IMG/VR virus record: IMGVR_UViG_3300044701_001455
Span: 1-64,000 of that record
DNA length: 64,000 nucleotides
Direction: 5' to 3' (one strand)
Source: a virus
The notes under the pieces are model-generated. The model made no database searches. It had not been told where the DNA came from and was given only the letters and a program-made list of their open reading frames with translations. The translations under genes and the position numbers were made by a program. Positions 1 to 5,497 of the stretch are shown here, one piece after another. Numbering within the stretch: position 1 is the first letter of the stretch; every line of letters starts with the position of its first letter.

Positions 1-2
1 TT

Positions 3-776
3 GACCCTGCTAACGGTGAGTTCTTTGTAGGAACCAAAGCAGTTTTCAACAAAAAGAAAATCCGTATTGCTCACAATCATGAAGAAATTGACCTCTTCTA
101 TCAAGGTGAAGTTGCGACTATTCTTCACGCTTGCTTTGATTGTCTACCTCGCACCGATGCTATCGTTCAAGGCGACTTTATTGGTTTTGGCGGCAGTGAT
201 ACTTTTCGCCCCAACACGATCACTTACGTCTTTCCTGAAAGCGTAGATCAGAAAGTTATCATTGCTCCGCACACTGTGTATGAAGCAAACGACGATCTTC
301 GTGATAGTTGGGCACTGCCTCTGATGCTCAATCTGCAGAGCACCGATGACTGCTTGTTCATCAAACCTCAAGCATACATTCAGTATGGTCAAACGTCCTT
401 TGCTGATGTAGAAGAGATCTGCCAGTTTGCCCGCCAGATGGCAACTGCTGTGACCTTTGTTTCTGACAAGGAAGCAGCAAAGATTAAGCAACAACTCAAT
501 GCCCGTATTCGTGCTGGCGAACAGATTAGCACGGAGAGCGTAAATGAGTTTGATTGTGACCCTAACCTCATCCGTTTGTGGGCACTGGTGAAGAGCATCA
601 AAGACGATTGTTTGTTCCTTTGCCGCAATGATGGTCCTGCTGCTTATTTGAACTGTGAGCGTATTGATGCTGAAGGATACGTTCTCTCCAATGAGTTCGG
701 TATGTTCAAACTGGTCAATCGTGAGTGCTTTTCCTATCACAATTTCAACAGCGGGCGCTTTCAGTGTGCCGCCTGA
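3..776 (+). CDS. Hypothetical protein, 5'-truncated by window edge
   Basis: The reading frame is open from base 3 to the TGA at 776, so at least 257 residues are visible and the start lies upstream of the window. The visible part contains a hydrophobic/aromatic strand pattern around IVQGDFIGFGG and the segment YVFPESVDQKVIIAPHTVY. These are loosely reminiscent of the C-terminal part of a nucleotidyltransferase or RNA-ligase-type fold. The KxDG lysine motif that would prove this is not in the visible portion, so no function is assigned. The only internal ATGs lie well inside a continuous protein-like frame, which argues for truncation by the window rather than a start near 276. The stop codon lies inside the first GTGCC/GGCAC stem-loop (766-787). 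Confidence 0.75.
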   Translation, partial: DPANGEFFVGTKAVFNKKKIRIAHNHEEIDLFYQGEVATILHACFDCLPRTDAIVQGDFIGFGGSDTFRPNTITYVFPESVDQKVIIAPHTVYEANDDLRDSWALPLMLNLQSTDDCLFIKPQAYIQYGQTSFADVEEICQFARQMATAVTFVSDKEAAKIKQQLNARIRAGEQISTESVNEFDCDPNLIRLWALVKSIKDDCLFLCRNDGPAAYLNCERIDAEGYVLSNEFGMFKLVNRECFSYHNFNSGRFQCAA

Positions 777-826
777 GGGAGTGGCACAAGACCCCTTGTA
801 ATGCCCCTCATTTGCTGCAATACTAC
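766..826 (+). promoter_or_regulatory. Stem-loop plus promoter-like box (copy 1)
   Basis: GTGCC (766-770) pairs with GGCAC (783-787) across the end of the upstream gene. The 19-base string AGTGGCACAAGACCCCTTG starts at 780 and recurs exactly at 1454. A TGCAATACTAC box at 816-826 resembles TGCCATACTAA of the later copies and ends 24 bases before the ATG at 850. The conserved spacing between the two boxes in copies 1 and 2 (tacta begins 42 positions into each) suggests one functional unit, probably terminator or processing hairpin plus promoter. Promoter activity is inferred. Confidence 0.5.
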
Positions 827-849
827 GTACAGATCAGACAACACCACTG

Positions 850-1428
850 ATGACTGCCTACCTGGAAACCAACCTTCTGCCCCTCATTCTTGACATCAAA
901 ACCCCCAAGACTGAGAGTTATATTTTGATCGCTGCTGGTCTTGGTGATAAAACTTCCCAGAGCAGTGTGTTGATTCAAGTTGGAAACAAACTGGAAGAAT
1001 TCTGGAATCTTGTGATCAGTGAGTGTGCAACAAATCTGATCGAAACTAACAACAAAATCAAAGTCAAGAATTCAAATCGTCAACTAGATCACCTGTTCGA
1101 AGGTATGTCAAACACTCATCTTTTCTATCTGGAAAGTAAGTGTAACCTGAACTTTGATACTGAAAAGAAACCTGCCTCAAATGATAAGGTGAAGCAAGTT
1201 ACCGAAGCAATCACTGAAAAGTATAACAAACCTGTGGAAACTGGTTACTTCGTGCCCTGCATTCGCTCCATTCCTGCTGATGTTCAGAAAAAGTACCCGA
1301 ATGTCAACATCTATGGTGTGGAGTGGTTGATGCAAACTATCAACTGCAATCTATTCACCGTTGACGAATTCTTCACCTTTTTTGAGGAAGTTATCGGTCC
1401 AATTCTGGAGGAGAAAATCTACGGATGA
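850..1428 (+). CDS. Probable PD-(D/E)XK nuclease (restriction-endonuclease-like)
   Basis: This 192-residue protein has a plausible nuclease core: RQLDHLF with Asp80, followed 15 residues later by a strand LFYLESK with Glu95-Ser-Lys97, then CNLNFDTEKK. The D-(X)14-E-X-K arrangement, with each element at the end of a hydrophobic strand, is the signature of the PD-(D/E)XK fold of type II restriction enzymes and related nucleases. The C-terminal part (VNIYGVEWLMQTI) is hydrophobic and helical. No methyltransferase is visible next to it, so a restriction-modification pair is not supported. It could serve host DNA breakdown, exclusion of competing phages or a homing-like role; these are inferences. 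It lies in the early-type gene cluster, 24 bases after a promoter-like box. Active-site assignment is by eye. Confidence 0.5.
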   Translation: MTAYLETNLLPLILDIKTPKTESYILIAAGLGDKTSQSSVLIQVGNKLEEFWNLVISECATNLIETNNKIKVKNSNRQLDHLFEGMSNTHLFYLESKCNLNFDTEKKPASNDKVKQVTEAITEKYNKPVETGYFVPCIRSIPADVQKKYPNVNIYGVEWLMQTINCNLFTVDEFFTFFEEVIGPILEEKIYG

Positions 1429-1435
1429 GATTTCC

Positions 1436-1499
1436 CTTGTGCCAGTTCCCTAAGTGGCACAAGACCCCTTGAGGTTCCCCCCAAGACCTGCCATACTAA
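1436..1499 (+). promoter_or_regulatory. Perfect 9-bp stem-loop plus promoter-like box (copy 2)
   Basis: CTTGTGCCA (1436-1444) and TGGCACAAG (1455-1463) form a perfect 9-bp stem with a 10-base loop just downstream of the 1428 stop. The shared 19-base string starts at 1454. TGCCATACTAA (1489-1499) lies 24 bases before the next ATG (1524). The hairpin is not followed by a T-run, so it is not a classical intrinsic terminator. It could be an RNA-processing or stability element, and the downstream box a promoter. Confidence 0.5.
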
Positions 1500-1523
1500 G
1501 GACATCAAACGGAAACGGAGCAA

Positions 1524-1712
1524 ATGAACAAAGTTTACGCAGTGATCGGTGGTTTTGATTATGAAGGTGAGGACTTCAAATCCCTCCGCCTGTTTGATTG
1601 CTTCTCTACCGCAAATGCTTACCTTGTTCATCTAGAAGAAAATGAGGGTTACGACTACTCTATGATGGATGTTCGGGAAGTTGTGATGGAATCTGCCCTC
1701 GCTGTTGCCTGA
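1524..1712 (+). CDS. Small hypothetical protein
   Basis: 62-residue acidic protein beginning MNKVYAVIGGFDYEGEDF, preceded by CGGAG 5-6 bases upstream. The N-terminus shows a beta-strand, a GG turn, then a helix-rich middle (FDCFSTANAYLVHLEEN). The pattern is common among the short early proteins of cyanomyoviruses, but I do not recognise a domain. It is the first of a series of very short genes that follow one another closely and is driven by the copy 2 promoter-like box. Confidence 0.65.
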   Translation: MNKVYAVIGGFDYEGEDFKSLRLFDCFSTANAYLVHLEENEGYDYSMMDVREVVMESALAVA

Positions 1713-1738
1713 CCTTTACCCCTTTATCTTTTTTCAAA

Positions 1739-1900
1739 ATGCGCTTAGATGTTCGTTGTGATGCTGCCCCTTGGGAGAACACTACCTGTGACGCTGATAA
1801 AGCATACGATCTAGCATACAATCTTGCTGAAGAGTATCAACGACCTGTAGACCTCTATTACAACTCTACGGGCACTCTTTACACTCAAGTGTTTCCTTAG
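1739..1900 (+). CDS. Small hypothetical protein
   Basis: 53-residue ORF from ATG 1739 to TAG 1900. It begins MRLDVRCDAAPWENTTC and contains a helical middle (ADKAYDLAYNLAEEYQRP) followed by a short beta-like end (VDLYYNSTGTLYTQVF). It starts 26 bases after the previous stop, fills the gap in phase with its neighbours and has codon use like theirs. Function unknown; the call rests on packing and codon pattern. Confidence 0.5.
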   Translation: MRLDVRCDAAPWENTTCDADKAYDLAYNLAEEYQRPVDLYYNSTGTLYTQVFP

Positions 1901-1962
1901 AGACTACACTTTATCTTATCTCTGACAAACCTATTCTACTCACATTCTGGAGGATGTGTCAA

Positions 1963-2088
1963 GTGACCAACGAAACTGCTGATCTGTTCATTGAACATGA
2001 AGAGCAAAACAATGTGGATATGGAGCTAGAACGAATGGCAGCAGAATTGGAGATTACTGTTGACTATTTGATGGCAGAATTCCTCTGA
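1963..2088 (+). CDS. Very short acidic hypothetical protein
   Basis: 41 residues if the GTG at 1963 is used. A strong GGAGG (1949-1953) sits 9 bases before it, whereas the in-frame ATG at 1954 abuts the same ribosome-binding site with no spacing, so the GTG start is preferred. The product is strongly acidic and helical (NETADLFIEHEEQNNVDMELERMAAELEITVDYLMAEFL). Function unknown; an acidic, alpha-helical mini-protein in an early cluster could bind a host protein, which is inference only. Confidence 0.5.
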   Translation: MTNETADLFIEHEEQNNVDMELERMAAELEITVDYLMAEFL

Positions 2089-2100
2089 AAAGTGTTGTCT

Positions 2101-2218
2101 GGTGCTCTGACACTTTGAGCACCTTAGACACACCTTCCGGGCGATCCTACGGGGGTCTGTGCCACTCTATAAAGCGCACACTAAATCCCCTGCTGCCCTT
2201 CATTCCGTGCCATACTAA
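2101..2218 (+). promoter_or_regulatory. Tandem stem-loops and promoter-like box (copy 3)
   Basis: GGTGCTC (2101-2107) pairs with GAGCACC (2117-2123) with a 9-base loop. A second weaker stem TGTGC (2158-2162) / GCACA (2176-2180) follows, overlapping a GTGCCACT string like the other copies. TGCCATACTAA (2208-2218) is identical to copy 2 and lies 19 bases before the ATG at 2238. The gap of about 150 bases after 2088 holds nothing else I can see. Confidence 0.5.
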
Positions 2219-2237
2219 CTTTGTTCTGAAAAACGCA

Positions 2238-2375
2238 ATGGATTTCGACACTATCGACACCGACATCTGGACTGAAATTCAGGATGCTCCTGGTGAAATC
2301 TTTGACATTCCAGAGATGTCTGATGCCAAAGACTTCGATCTGAATGGTTACTTCAACTCCAACTACGACTACTGA
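2238..2375 (+). CDS. Small acidic hypothetical protein
   Basis: 45 residues, MDFDTIDTDIWTEIQ at the N-terminus and GYFNSNYDY at the C-terminus, with about a third Asp/Glu. The frame is open further upstream to 2115, but that extension would run across the promoter-like box at 2208-2218 and has no ribosome-binding site, so ATG 2238 is chosen. Function unknown. It begins a run of closely spaced genes to 2888. Confidence 0.6.
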   Translation: MDFDTIDTDIWTEIQDAPGEIFDIPEMSDAKDFDLNGYFNSNYDY

Positions 2376-2377
2376 TC

Positions 2378-2500
2378 ATGATTGAAACTCTTCTTGCTGT
2401 TGCTCTAGTTGTGGGTCAGATTGAGATTGCTCCTGGTATCATCCAAACTGAATACCTTGTGAATGACATTGTGATCACCGAAGTTGAGGACCGTAACTGA
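2378..2500 (+). CDS. Short hydrophobic N-terminus protein
   Basis: 40 residues from ATG 2378. The first 13 residues (MIETLLAVALVVG) are a hydrophobic stretch that could be a short membrane anchor or signal-like segment. The rest (IIQTEYLVNDIVITEVEDRN) is acidic. Its last base is the first base of the next start codon (TGATG arrangement), indicating translational coupling to 2500-2679. Function unknown. Confidence 0.5.
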   Translation: MIETLLAVALVVGQIEIAPGIIQTEYLVNDIVITEVEDRN

Positions 2501-2679
2501 TGCTTGCTTCCATTGTGGTTCGTCATCACTTTCACAAAATGTTGGGCACTGTGACACCTGATACATACAACTTTAGCGGCGATGGTGTCACTCTGCTGGG
2601 TCTAGTTGGAGTCATCTCCACCTTCATTATCATCGTAACAGCATTCCGCCGCTACTACGGTTCGCCTATTCGCAAATGA
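2500..2679 (+). CDS. Small single-pass membrane protein
   Basis: 59 residues. A hydrophobic segment GVTLLGLVGVISTFIIIVTAF at about residues 30-50 is a convincing transmembrane helix, followed by a basic tail (RRYYGSPIRK), which by the positive-inside rule would be cytoplasmic. The start overlaps the preceding stop by one base, and the stop overlaps the following ATG (ATGA at 2676-2679), so three genes are chained by overlapping stop/start codons. The role could be membrane modification or holin-like, but nothing here proves either. Confidence 0.6.
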   Translation: MLASIVVRHHFHKMLGTVTPDTYNFSGDGVTLLGLVGVISTFIIIVTAFRRYYGSPIRK

Positions 2680-2888
2680 AATCCTTCATTCTAGGAGTTA
2701 TATTTGGTGGCGCAATGTCATCTGTTGGGTTTAGTTCTATTGCTCCAATCCTGGACAATGGAATGAGAACAATTCAGCAAACTTCCATCAATGTGGTTCG
2801 CAATCAACAGGGCAACATTACGCCCCAGATATACCCAGATCCCCTGCCTTTGCCCAGTTCTCAAAGTGGCACACAGATTCGCTACTGA
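2676..2888 (+). CDS. Small membrane-anchored or exported protein
   Basis: 70 residues starting MKSFILGVIFGGAMSSVGFSS, an N-terminal hydrophobic glycine/serine-rich segment that could be a signal anchor. It is followed by a polar region ending in a proline-rich stretch (YPDPLPLPSS). It is the last of three genes with overlapping stop/start codons. The same N-terminal style occurs in small cyanophage proteins, but no function is known to me. Confidence 0.6.
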   Translation: MKSFILGVIFGGAMSSVGFSSIAPILDNGMRTIQQTSINVVRNQQGNITPQIYPDPLPLPSSQSGTQIRY

Positions 2889-2890
2889 TC

Positions 2891-2922
2891 CCCCTGATGC
2901 CCTACACTGATTACATCAGGGG
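2891..2922. promoter_or_regulatory. Perfect 9-bp hairpin between genes
   Basis: CCCCTGATG (2891-2899) pairs with CATCAGGGG (2914-2922) around a 14-base loop that contains a TACACT hexamer. The left arm plus loop (CCCCTGATGCCCTA) matches the sequence preceding TAGGAT at 3787-3798, so the same box is used here as half of a hairpin. No T-run follows. It could end the transcript of the three membrane genes or regulate the next ones. Confidence 0.45.
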
Positions 2923-3021
2923 TTGAGAGACACCTGAGTTCCTTGATTTCACCGCTTGAAAACTAGAACAACTTCACTCCTGTTTGTCATCTACTTTCTG
3001 ATCTTTGGTCATGGAGGTATC

Positions 3022-3072
3022 ATGAAGAAAGCAAAATTGAATCTAATCGAACTCCCCCAAATTCACGCCTGA
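3022..3072 (+). CDS. Possible 16-residue leader or micropeptide
   Basis: ATG 3022 is preceded by a good GGAGG (3013-3017) and opens MKKAKLNLIELPQIHA, ending TGA at 3072, five bases before the next ATG (3078). The ribosome-binding site is the best evidence. The peptide may be a leader that couples translation into 3078-3236. It is too short for coding statistics, so confidence is low. Confidence 0.25.
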   Translation: MKKAKLNLIELPQIHA

Positions 3073-3077
3073 TTGAC

Positions 3078-3236
3078 ATGATTACGACTTCTTTTGCTTA
3101 CGGTGAATCCTACGGTGTGAAGGATCATTATGGTTTCGATGAGCGGGATCATGATGACTTCTACACTGCCGAAGATTATGATCAACGGGCAGCAGAGCGG
3201 GACGGTTGGAGAAGTGTCACATGGGATGGGCGCTGA
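3078..3236 (+). CDS. Small acidic/aromatic hypothetical protein
   Basis: 52 residues from ATG 3078 to TGA 3236, rich in Asp, Tyr and His (DHYGFDERDHDDFYTAEDYDQ). No domain recognised. Its 3' end runs into a GTGTCACATGGGATGGGCGC segment that is a degenerate copy of the GTGGCAC element and precedes the next promoter-like site. Confidence 0.5.
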   Translation: MITTSFAYGESYGVKDHYGFDERDHDDFYTAEDYDQRAAERDGWRSVTWDGR

Positions 3237-3251
3237 CCCCCTCCGACCCCT

Positions 3252-3257
3252 TATAAT
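3252..3257 (+). promoter_or_regulatory. Consensus -10 element TATAAT
   Basis: TATAAT occurs within GACCCCTTATAATTGATTC, 26 bases before the ATG at 3284. The upstream GACCCCTT resembles the GACCCCTTG of the repeated boxes at 789 and 1463. No good -35 is visible 17 bases upstream, so recognition may need an activator or an extended element. Confidence 0.45.
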
Positions 3258-3283
3258 TGATTCATACCAAACGAACCGAAACG

Positions 3284-3511
3284 ATGAGCACTCAAACTTT
3301 CAACGGATGGGCAAACTGGGAGACCTGGAATGTTGCCCTCTGGATTGCTAATGATGAGAGCATCTATCATGCTGCCACTGACTGCACTTCCTATCAGCAA
3401 CTGGTTAAAATGCTCTGGGAATGTGGCAGCAAAGAAACCCCAGACGGTTGCCGCTGGGATGACCCTAAGATCGACGGATTGGAGATCAACGAAATGATCT
3501 CCGACCTCTGA
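3284..3511 (+). CDS. Cyanophage small protein with NWETWNVALWIAND motif
   Basis: 75 residues. The N-terminal NGWANWETWNVALWIANDES is a distinctive Trp-rich motif seen in short proteins of cyanophages and other phages (DUF7249-like, from memory). It is followed by two predicted helices and an acidic C-terminus (GLEINEMISDL). The start at ATG 3284 is chosen because an in-frame ATG at 3257 overlaps the -10 hexamer. Function unknown. Confidence 0.7.
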   Translation: MSTQTFNGWANWETWNVALWIANDESIYHAATDCTSYQQLVKMLWECGSKETPDGCRWDDPKIDGLEINEMISDL

Positions 3512-3579
3512 GTTGGAGTCCTGAGTAAGACTTAAAACTGCTCACTTTCACACTTCAAACAACACTTTTCTTTCTGATT

Positions 3580-3747
3580 ATGACCCGCGAAATTGCTATC
3601 AACCTGCTGCGCCAAGGTAACAACGGTGATCAACTTCTCCAGATCCTTGACACTGTGGTTGAAGATTTCACTTCCCAGAACATCGATGATGCTGCCGCAC
3701 ATTATGCCGCGATTTCGATGCCCACTCTGGAACCTGTGGCATTCTGA
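3580..3747 (+). CDS. Small helical hypothetical protein
   Basis: 55 residues, MTREIAINLLRQGNNGDQLLQILDTVVEDF, predicted all-helical, with an Ala-rich segment (DDAAAHYAA). The N-terminal 'INLLRQGNNGDQLLQILD' style is common among short cyanophage proteins. No catalytic motif. The frame does not overlap neighbours and ends just before the GC-rich hairpin at 3769. Confidence 0.55.
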   Translation: MTREIAINLLRQGNNGDQLLQILDTVVEDFTSQNIDDAAAHYAAISMPTLEPVAF

Positions 3748-3768
3748 GTCTGATTTCGAATTGTGTCG

Positions 3769-3802
3769 GGGGCGCTCTGGGGTGCCCCTGATGCCCTAGG
3801 AT
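3769..3802 (+). promoter_or_regulatory. GC hairpin plus TAGGAT -10-like box (copy 4)
   Basis: GGGGCG (3769-3774) pairs with TGCCCC (3783-3788), including one G-T wobble. CCCCTGATGCCC then leads into TAGGAT (3797-3802), 25 bases before the ATG at 3828. TAGGAT recurs in the same context at 4066. The layout (hairpin, C-rich spacer, -10-like box, 20-30-base leader) matches copies 1-3. Confidence 0.45.
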
Positions 3803-3827
3803 GATCAAACAACCAAAGGGAAACCCG

Positions 3828-3998
3828 ATGTTCCGCTCCTACGCTGCCTGCTCTGATCTCCAGAACCGCGCCACCCTGTGGTCTTGCTTTAAGAATGCAG
3901 AGCAGCAGTTCTCCCGCGATGGGCAACCTCAGGTGTTCGATTCGGTGTTCATCGCTGCCTGCTATCGGGATCGCTATTCTGAGGATGTAAAGCGGTGA
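3828..3998 (+). CDS. Small basic hypothetical protein
   Basis: 56 residues from ATG 3828: MFRSYAACSDLQNRATLWSCF, ending YRDRYSEDVKR. An in-frame ATG at 3801 overlaps the TAGGAT box, so the downstream start is preferred. Cys- and Arg-rich but with no zinc-binding spacing that I trust. Function unknown. Confidence 0.5.
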   Translation: MFRSYAACSDLQNRATLWSCFKNAEQQFSRDGQPQVFDSVFIAACYRDRYSEDVKR

Positions 3999-4007
3999 AT
4001 CCCGCCC

Positions 4008-4071
4008 ACCCTGTGCCACTTCAAAAGGTTGCACAGGGTTACCCCGAAGGGGGGCATCTACCGACTAGGAT
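4008..4071 (+). promoter_or_regulatory. 9-bp stem-loop plus TAGGAT box (copy 5)
   Basis: ACCCTGTGC (4008-4016) pairs perfectly with GCACAGGGT (4031-4039). The loop includes CACTTCAAAAGG, related to the GTGCCACTT/AAGTGGCAC element of other copies. Downstream, CCCCGAAGGGG forms a second small hairpin, then TAGGAT (4066-4071) lies 29 bases before ATG 4101. Confidence 0.45.
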
Positions 4072-4100
4072 TACTACAGTTCAAAAAAACACCGAAACCA

Positions 4101-4361
4101 ATGTTCTACCCCGCTCACAACATCGAAGGGCAAATGATCATCCGCAACACCGAAACTGGCAAGGTGTTTCTGTCGCAAATGGAGAACAAAAAGTTCCGTG
4201 AGGTGATTGCTTCCCTCTACAACTTCCTCGGTGAGACTAACCTTGGTTGTGAGGAAGCATACGATTGGGTTTGCAATCAGGTTGGCATTGATACCTTTGT
4301 TGCTGACGAATGGGCATGGGATTGTTTCTGGAATGTGTGGAATTCTTCCACTGCTGCCTGA
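4101..4361 (+). CDS. Hypothetical protein
   Basis: 86 residues starting MFYPAHNIEGQMIIRNTETGKVF. The N-terminal half is beta-like and the C-terminal half helical and Trp-rich (YDWVCNQVGIDTFVADEWAWDCFWNVWNS). The upstream in-frame region crosses the hairpin and promoter-like box, so ATG 4101 is chosen. Function unknown; it belongs to the early-type cluster by position and composition. Confidence 0.6.
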   Translation: MFYPAHNIEGQMIIRNTETGKVFLSQMENKKFREVIASLYNFLGETNLGCEEAYDWVCNQVGIDTFVADEWAWDCFWNVWNSSTAA

Positions 4362-4389
4362 CACTTTTCTCCCCTTACTTCCTCCTCAA

Positions 4390-4572
4390 ATGCGAATTCA
4401 AACTCCCTACAATTTCTCCCGCTTCGCTTACTTCGGGTTGGACACTTCTGCCCGCTCTGGTGATGAGTTTCTAGGTTGCGGGTTGGGTAAACTTTACTTC
4501 GGAATCTACCCCACTCAGTATGGTTTCGAAATTTCCTACGGCATACTGAATGAGAAGGATTGCCTGAACTGA
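4390..4572 (+). CDS. Small hypothetical protein
   Basis: 60 residues from ATG 4390 (MRIQTPYNFSRFAYFGLDTS) to TGA 4572, rich in Tyr/Phe/Gly (GCGLGKLYFGIYPTQYGFEISYG), suggesting a compact beta protein. The frame stays open 61 codons upstream through the previous gene in another frame, which is treated as chance. No domain recognised. Confidence 0.5.
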   Translation: MRIQTPYNFSRFAYFGLDTSARSGDEFLGCGLGKLYFGIYPTQYGFEISYGILNEKDCLN

Positions 4573-4609
4573 TCACCTTCACTCCCGCAAACCAACTACA
4601 CACTCTCCA

Positions 4610-4834
4610 ATGAACTTCACCACCGCGACTAAACTTGATCTGGCAATTGCTGAGGCACGGGGAGAGTTTAAAGTTACCCGCCTGCCTATTCGCTACGCCC
4701 GCAAATCTGAATTGGTGATGAGCAGGGTTGGCGGAGGTGGCAGTCGCTGGAGCAATGCAACTGGCGGCAATGGTAGACTGAAAGCAGGGCAACTCCGCCC
4801 CGATGAGATTGCTCTGAAATCTGCTCTGAGGTAA
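4610..4834 (+). CDS. Small basic hypothetical protein
   Basis: 74 residues. The N-terminal helix (TTATKLDLAIAEARGEF) is followed by a basic, Gly-rich part (RYARKSELVMSRVGGGGSRWSNATGGNGR). The net positive charge could allow nucleic-acid binding, which is inference. It is the last gene of the G+C-richer early-type cluster and is followed by the hairpin at 4845. Confidence 0.55.
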   Translation: MNFTTATKLDLAIAEARGEFKVTRLPIRYARKSELVMSRVGGGGSRWSNATGGNGRLKAGQLRPDEIALKSALR

Positions 4835-4844
4835 CAACGAAGGG

Positions 4845-4890
4845 ATCACGAATGCAGGGGGCAGTATCATTCGTTCTCAGCATTCGTGAT
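4845..4890. promoter_or_regulatory. Strong hairpin with alternative pairing
   Basis: ATCACGAATGC (4845-4855) and GCATTCGTGAT (4880-4890) form a perfect 11-bp stem with a 24-base loop. The loop carries a second copy of CATTCGT (4868-4874), so ACGAATG (4848-4854) could pair with either copy. No T-run follows directly. The rest of the 4835-5080 gap holds a GC-rich patch (GCGCGGCCGTGC near 4924), TATATAAAA (about 4949) and ATTTCC-GGA-GGAAAT (5019-5033). No gene was seen there. Confidence 0.5.
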
Positions 4891-5080
4891 GGGCAGTTGT
4901 CCTTATAACGTTATCGTTATGATGGCGCGGCCGTGCGGTTACCCCCGTATATAAAATCGCTAACTACCCTAACCTACAACGGACCTAAAAAGCGAGAGTG
5001 ATTATAAGACTCTTGAAAATTTCCGGAGGAAATGGTAGAATGCCTCTAAGATTTTCCAAAAAAATTCTGCCCAGAAAAAA

Positions 5081-5227
5081 ATGACACGAAGACCTCAACC
5101 ATACTGGAATTTTTGGAAAGTTGTTTTCGCGGGATGGTTGATACGCTATCCTAAGACATTTTTTAAGATCTTCGGAGTGCCTATCGGAATGATGATCGTC
5201 TGGATATATAATATGATCGCAAGGTAG
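5081..5227 (+). CDS. Small membrane protein
   Basis: 48 residues, MTRRPQPYWNFWKVVFAGWL followed by a basic stretch and a second hydrophobic segment (IFGVPIGMMIVWIYNMIA). Two short membrane-active segments flank a positively charged centre (RYPKTFFK). The aromatic 'PQPYWNFWKVV' N-terminus resembles a small conserved cyanomyovirus protein as I remember it. No clear Shine-Dalgarno is present. Function unknown. Confidence 0.55.
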   Translation: MTRRPQPYWNFWKVVFAGWLIRYPKTFFKIFGVPIGMMIVWIYNMIAR

Positions 5228-5243
5228 GATAACGATTCAAAAA

Positions 5244-5438
5244 ATGCTTGAGAAGATATATCACATATACGCGAAACAAAATTGTCTGTTCCATTCACTC
5301 AAAGAAGAAGAATTCTACACAACTTGGAATACATTAAAAACAATGGTAGGTATTATGAAAACTGATTATAGTCTTGATGATCTGAGTTACGAAGAACTCT
5401 TAGTGAACAGGGAGATCAGTCGGGAAACCTCGAACTGA
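5244..5438 (+). CDS. Conserved-looking cyanophage hypothetical protein
   Basis: 64 residues, MLEKIYHIYAKQNCLFHSLKEEEFYTTWNTLKTM at the N-terminus, then YSLDDLSYEELLVNRE. Predicted mostly helical. The style matches a short protein often found upstream of the baseplate genes in cyanomyoviruses, but I cannot name a domain. It starts 16 bases after the membrane-protein gene, suggesting co-transcription. Confidence 0.6.
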   Translation: MLEKIYHIYAKQNCLFHSLKEEEFYTTWNTLKTMVGIMKTDYSLDDLSYEELLVNREISRETSN

Positions 5439-5454
5439 ACCCCCTTTACAGATA

Positions 5455-5461
5455 CTAAATA
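5455..5461 (+). promoter_or_regulatory. Possible CTAAATA late-promoter variant
   Basis: CTAAATA lies 36 bases before the ATG at 5498, in the gap where transcription of the glycosyltransferase gene would begin. It differs from the NATAAATA form found elsewhere in this window, so the assignment is weak. Confidence 0.3.
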
Positions 5462-5497
5462 GCACGATAGAATTGACCTGAAGGTTTTTTATTTCTT

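Noticed and set aside
144-740. Minus-strand frame of 198 codons opposite the first gene
   Set aside because: The + strand frame is open from the window edge, is protein-like and ends in the intergenic hairpin used by its neighbours; the minus frame has no promoter or ribosome-binding site.
3130-3351. 73-codon frame crossing the 3078 and 3284 genes
   Set aside because: It overlaps two better supported genes and crosses the TATAAT region.
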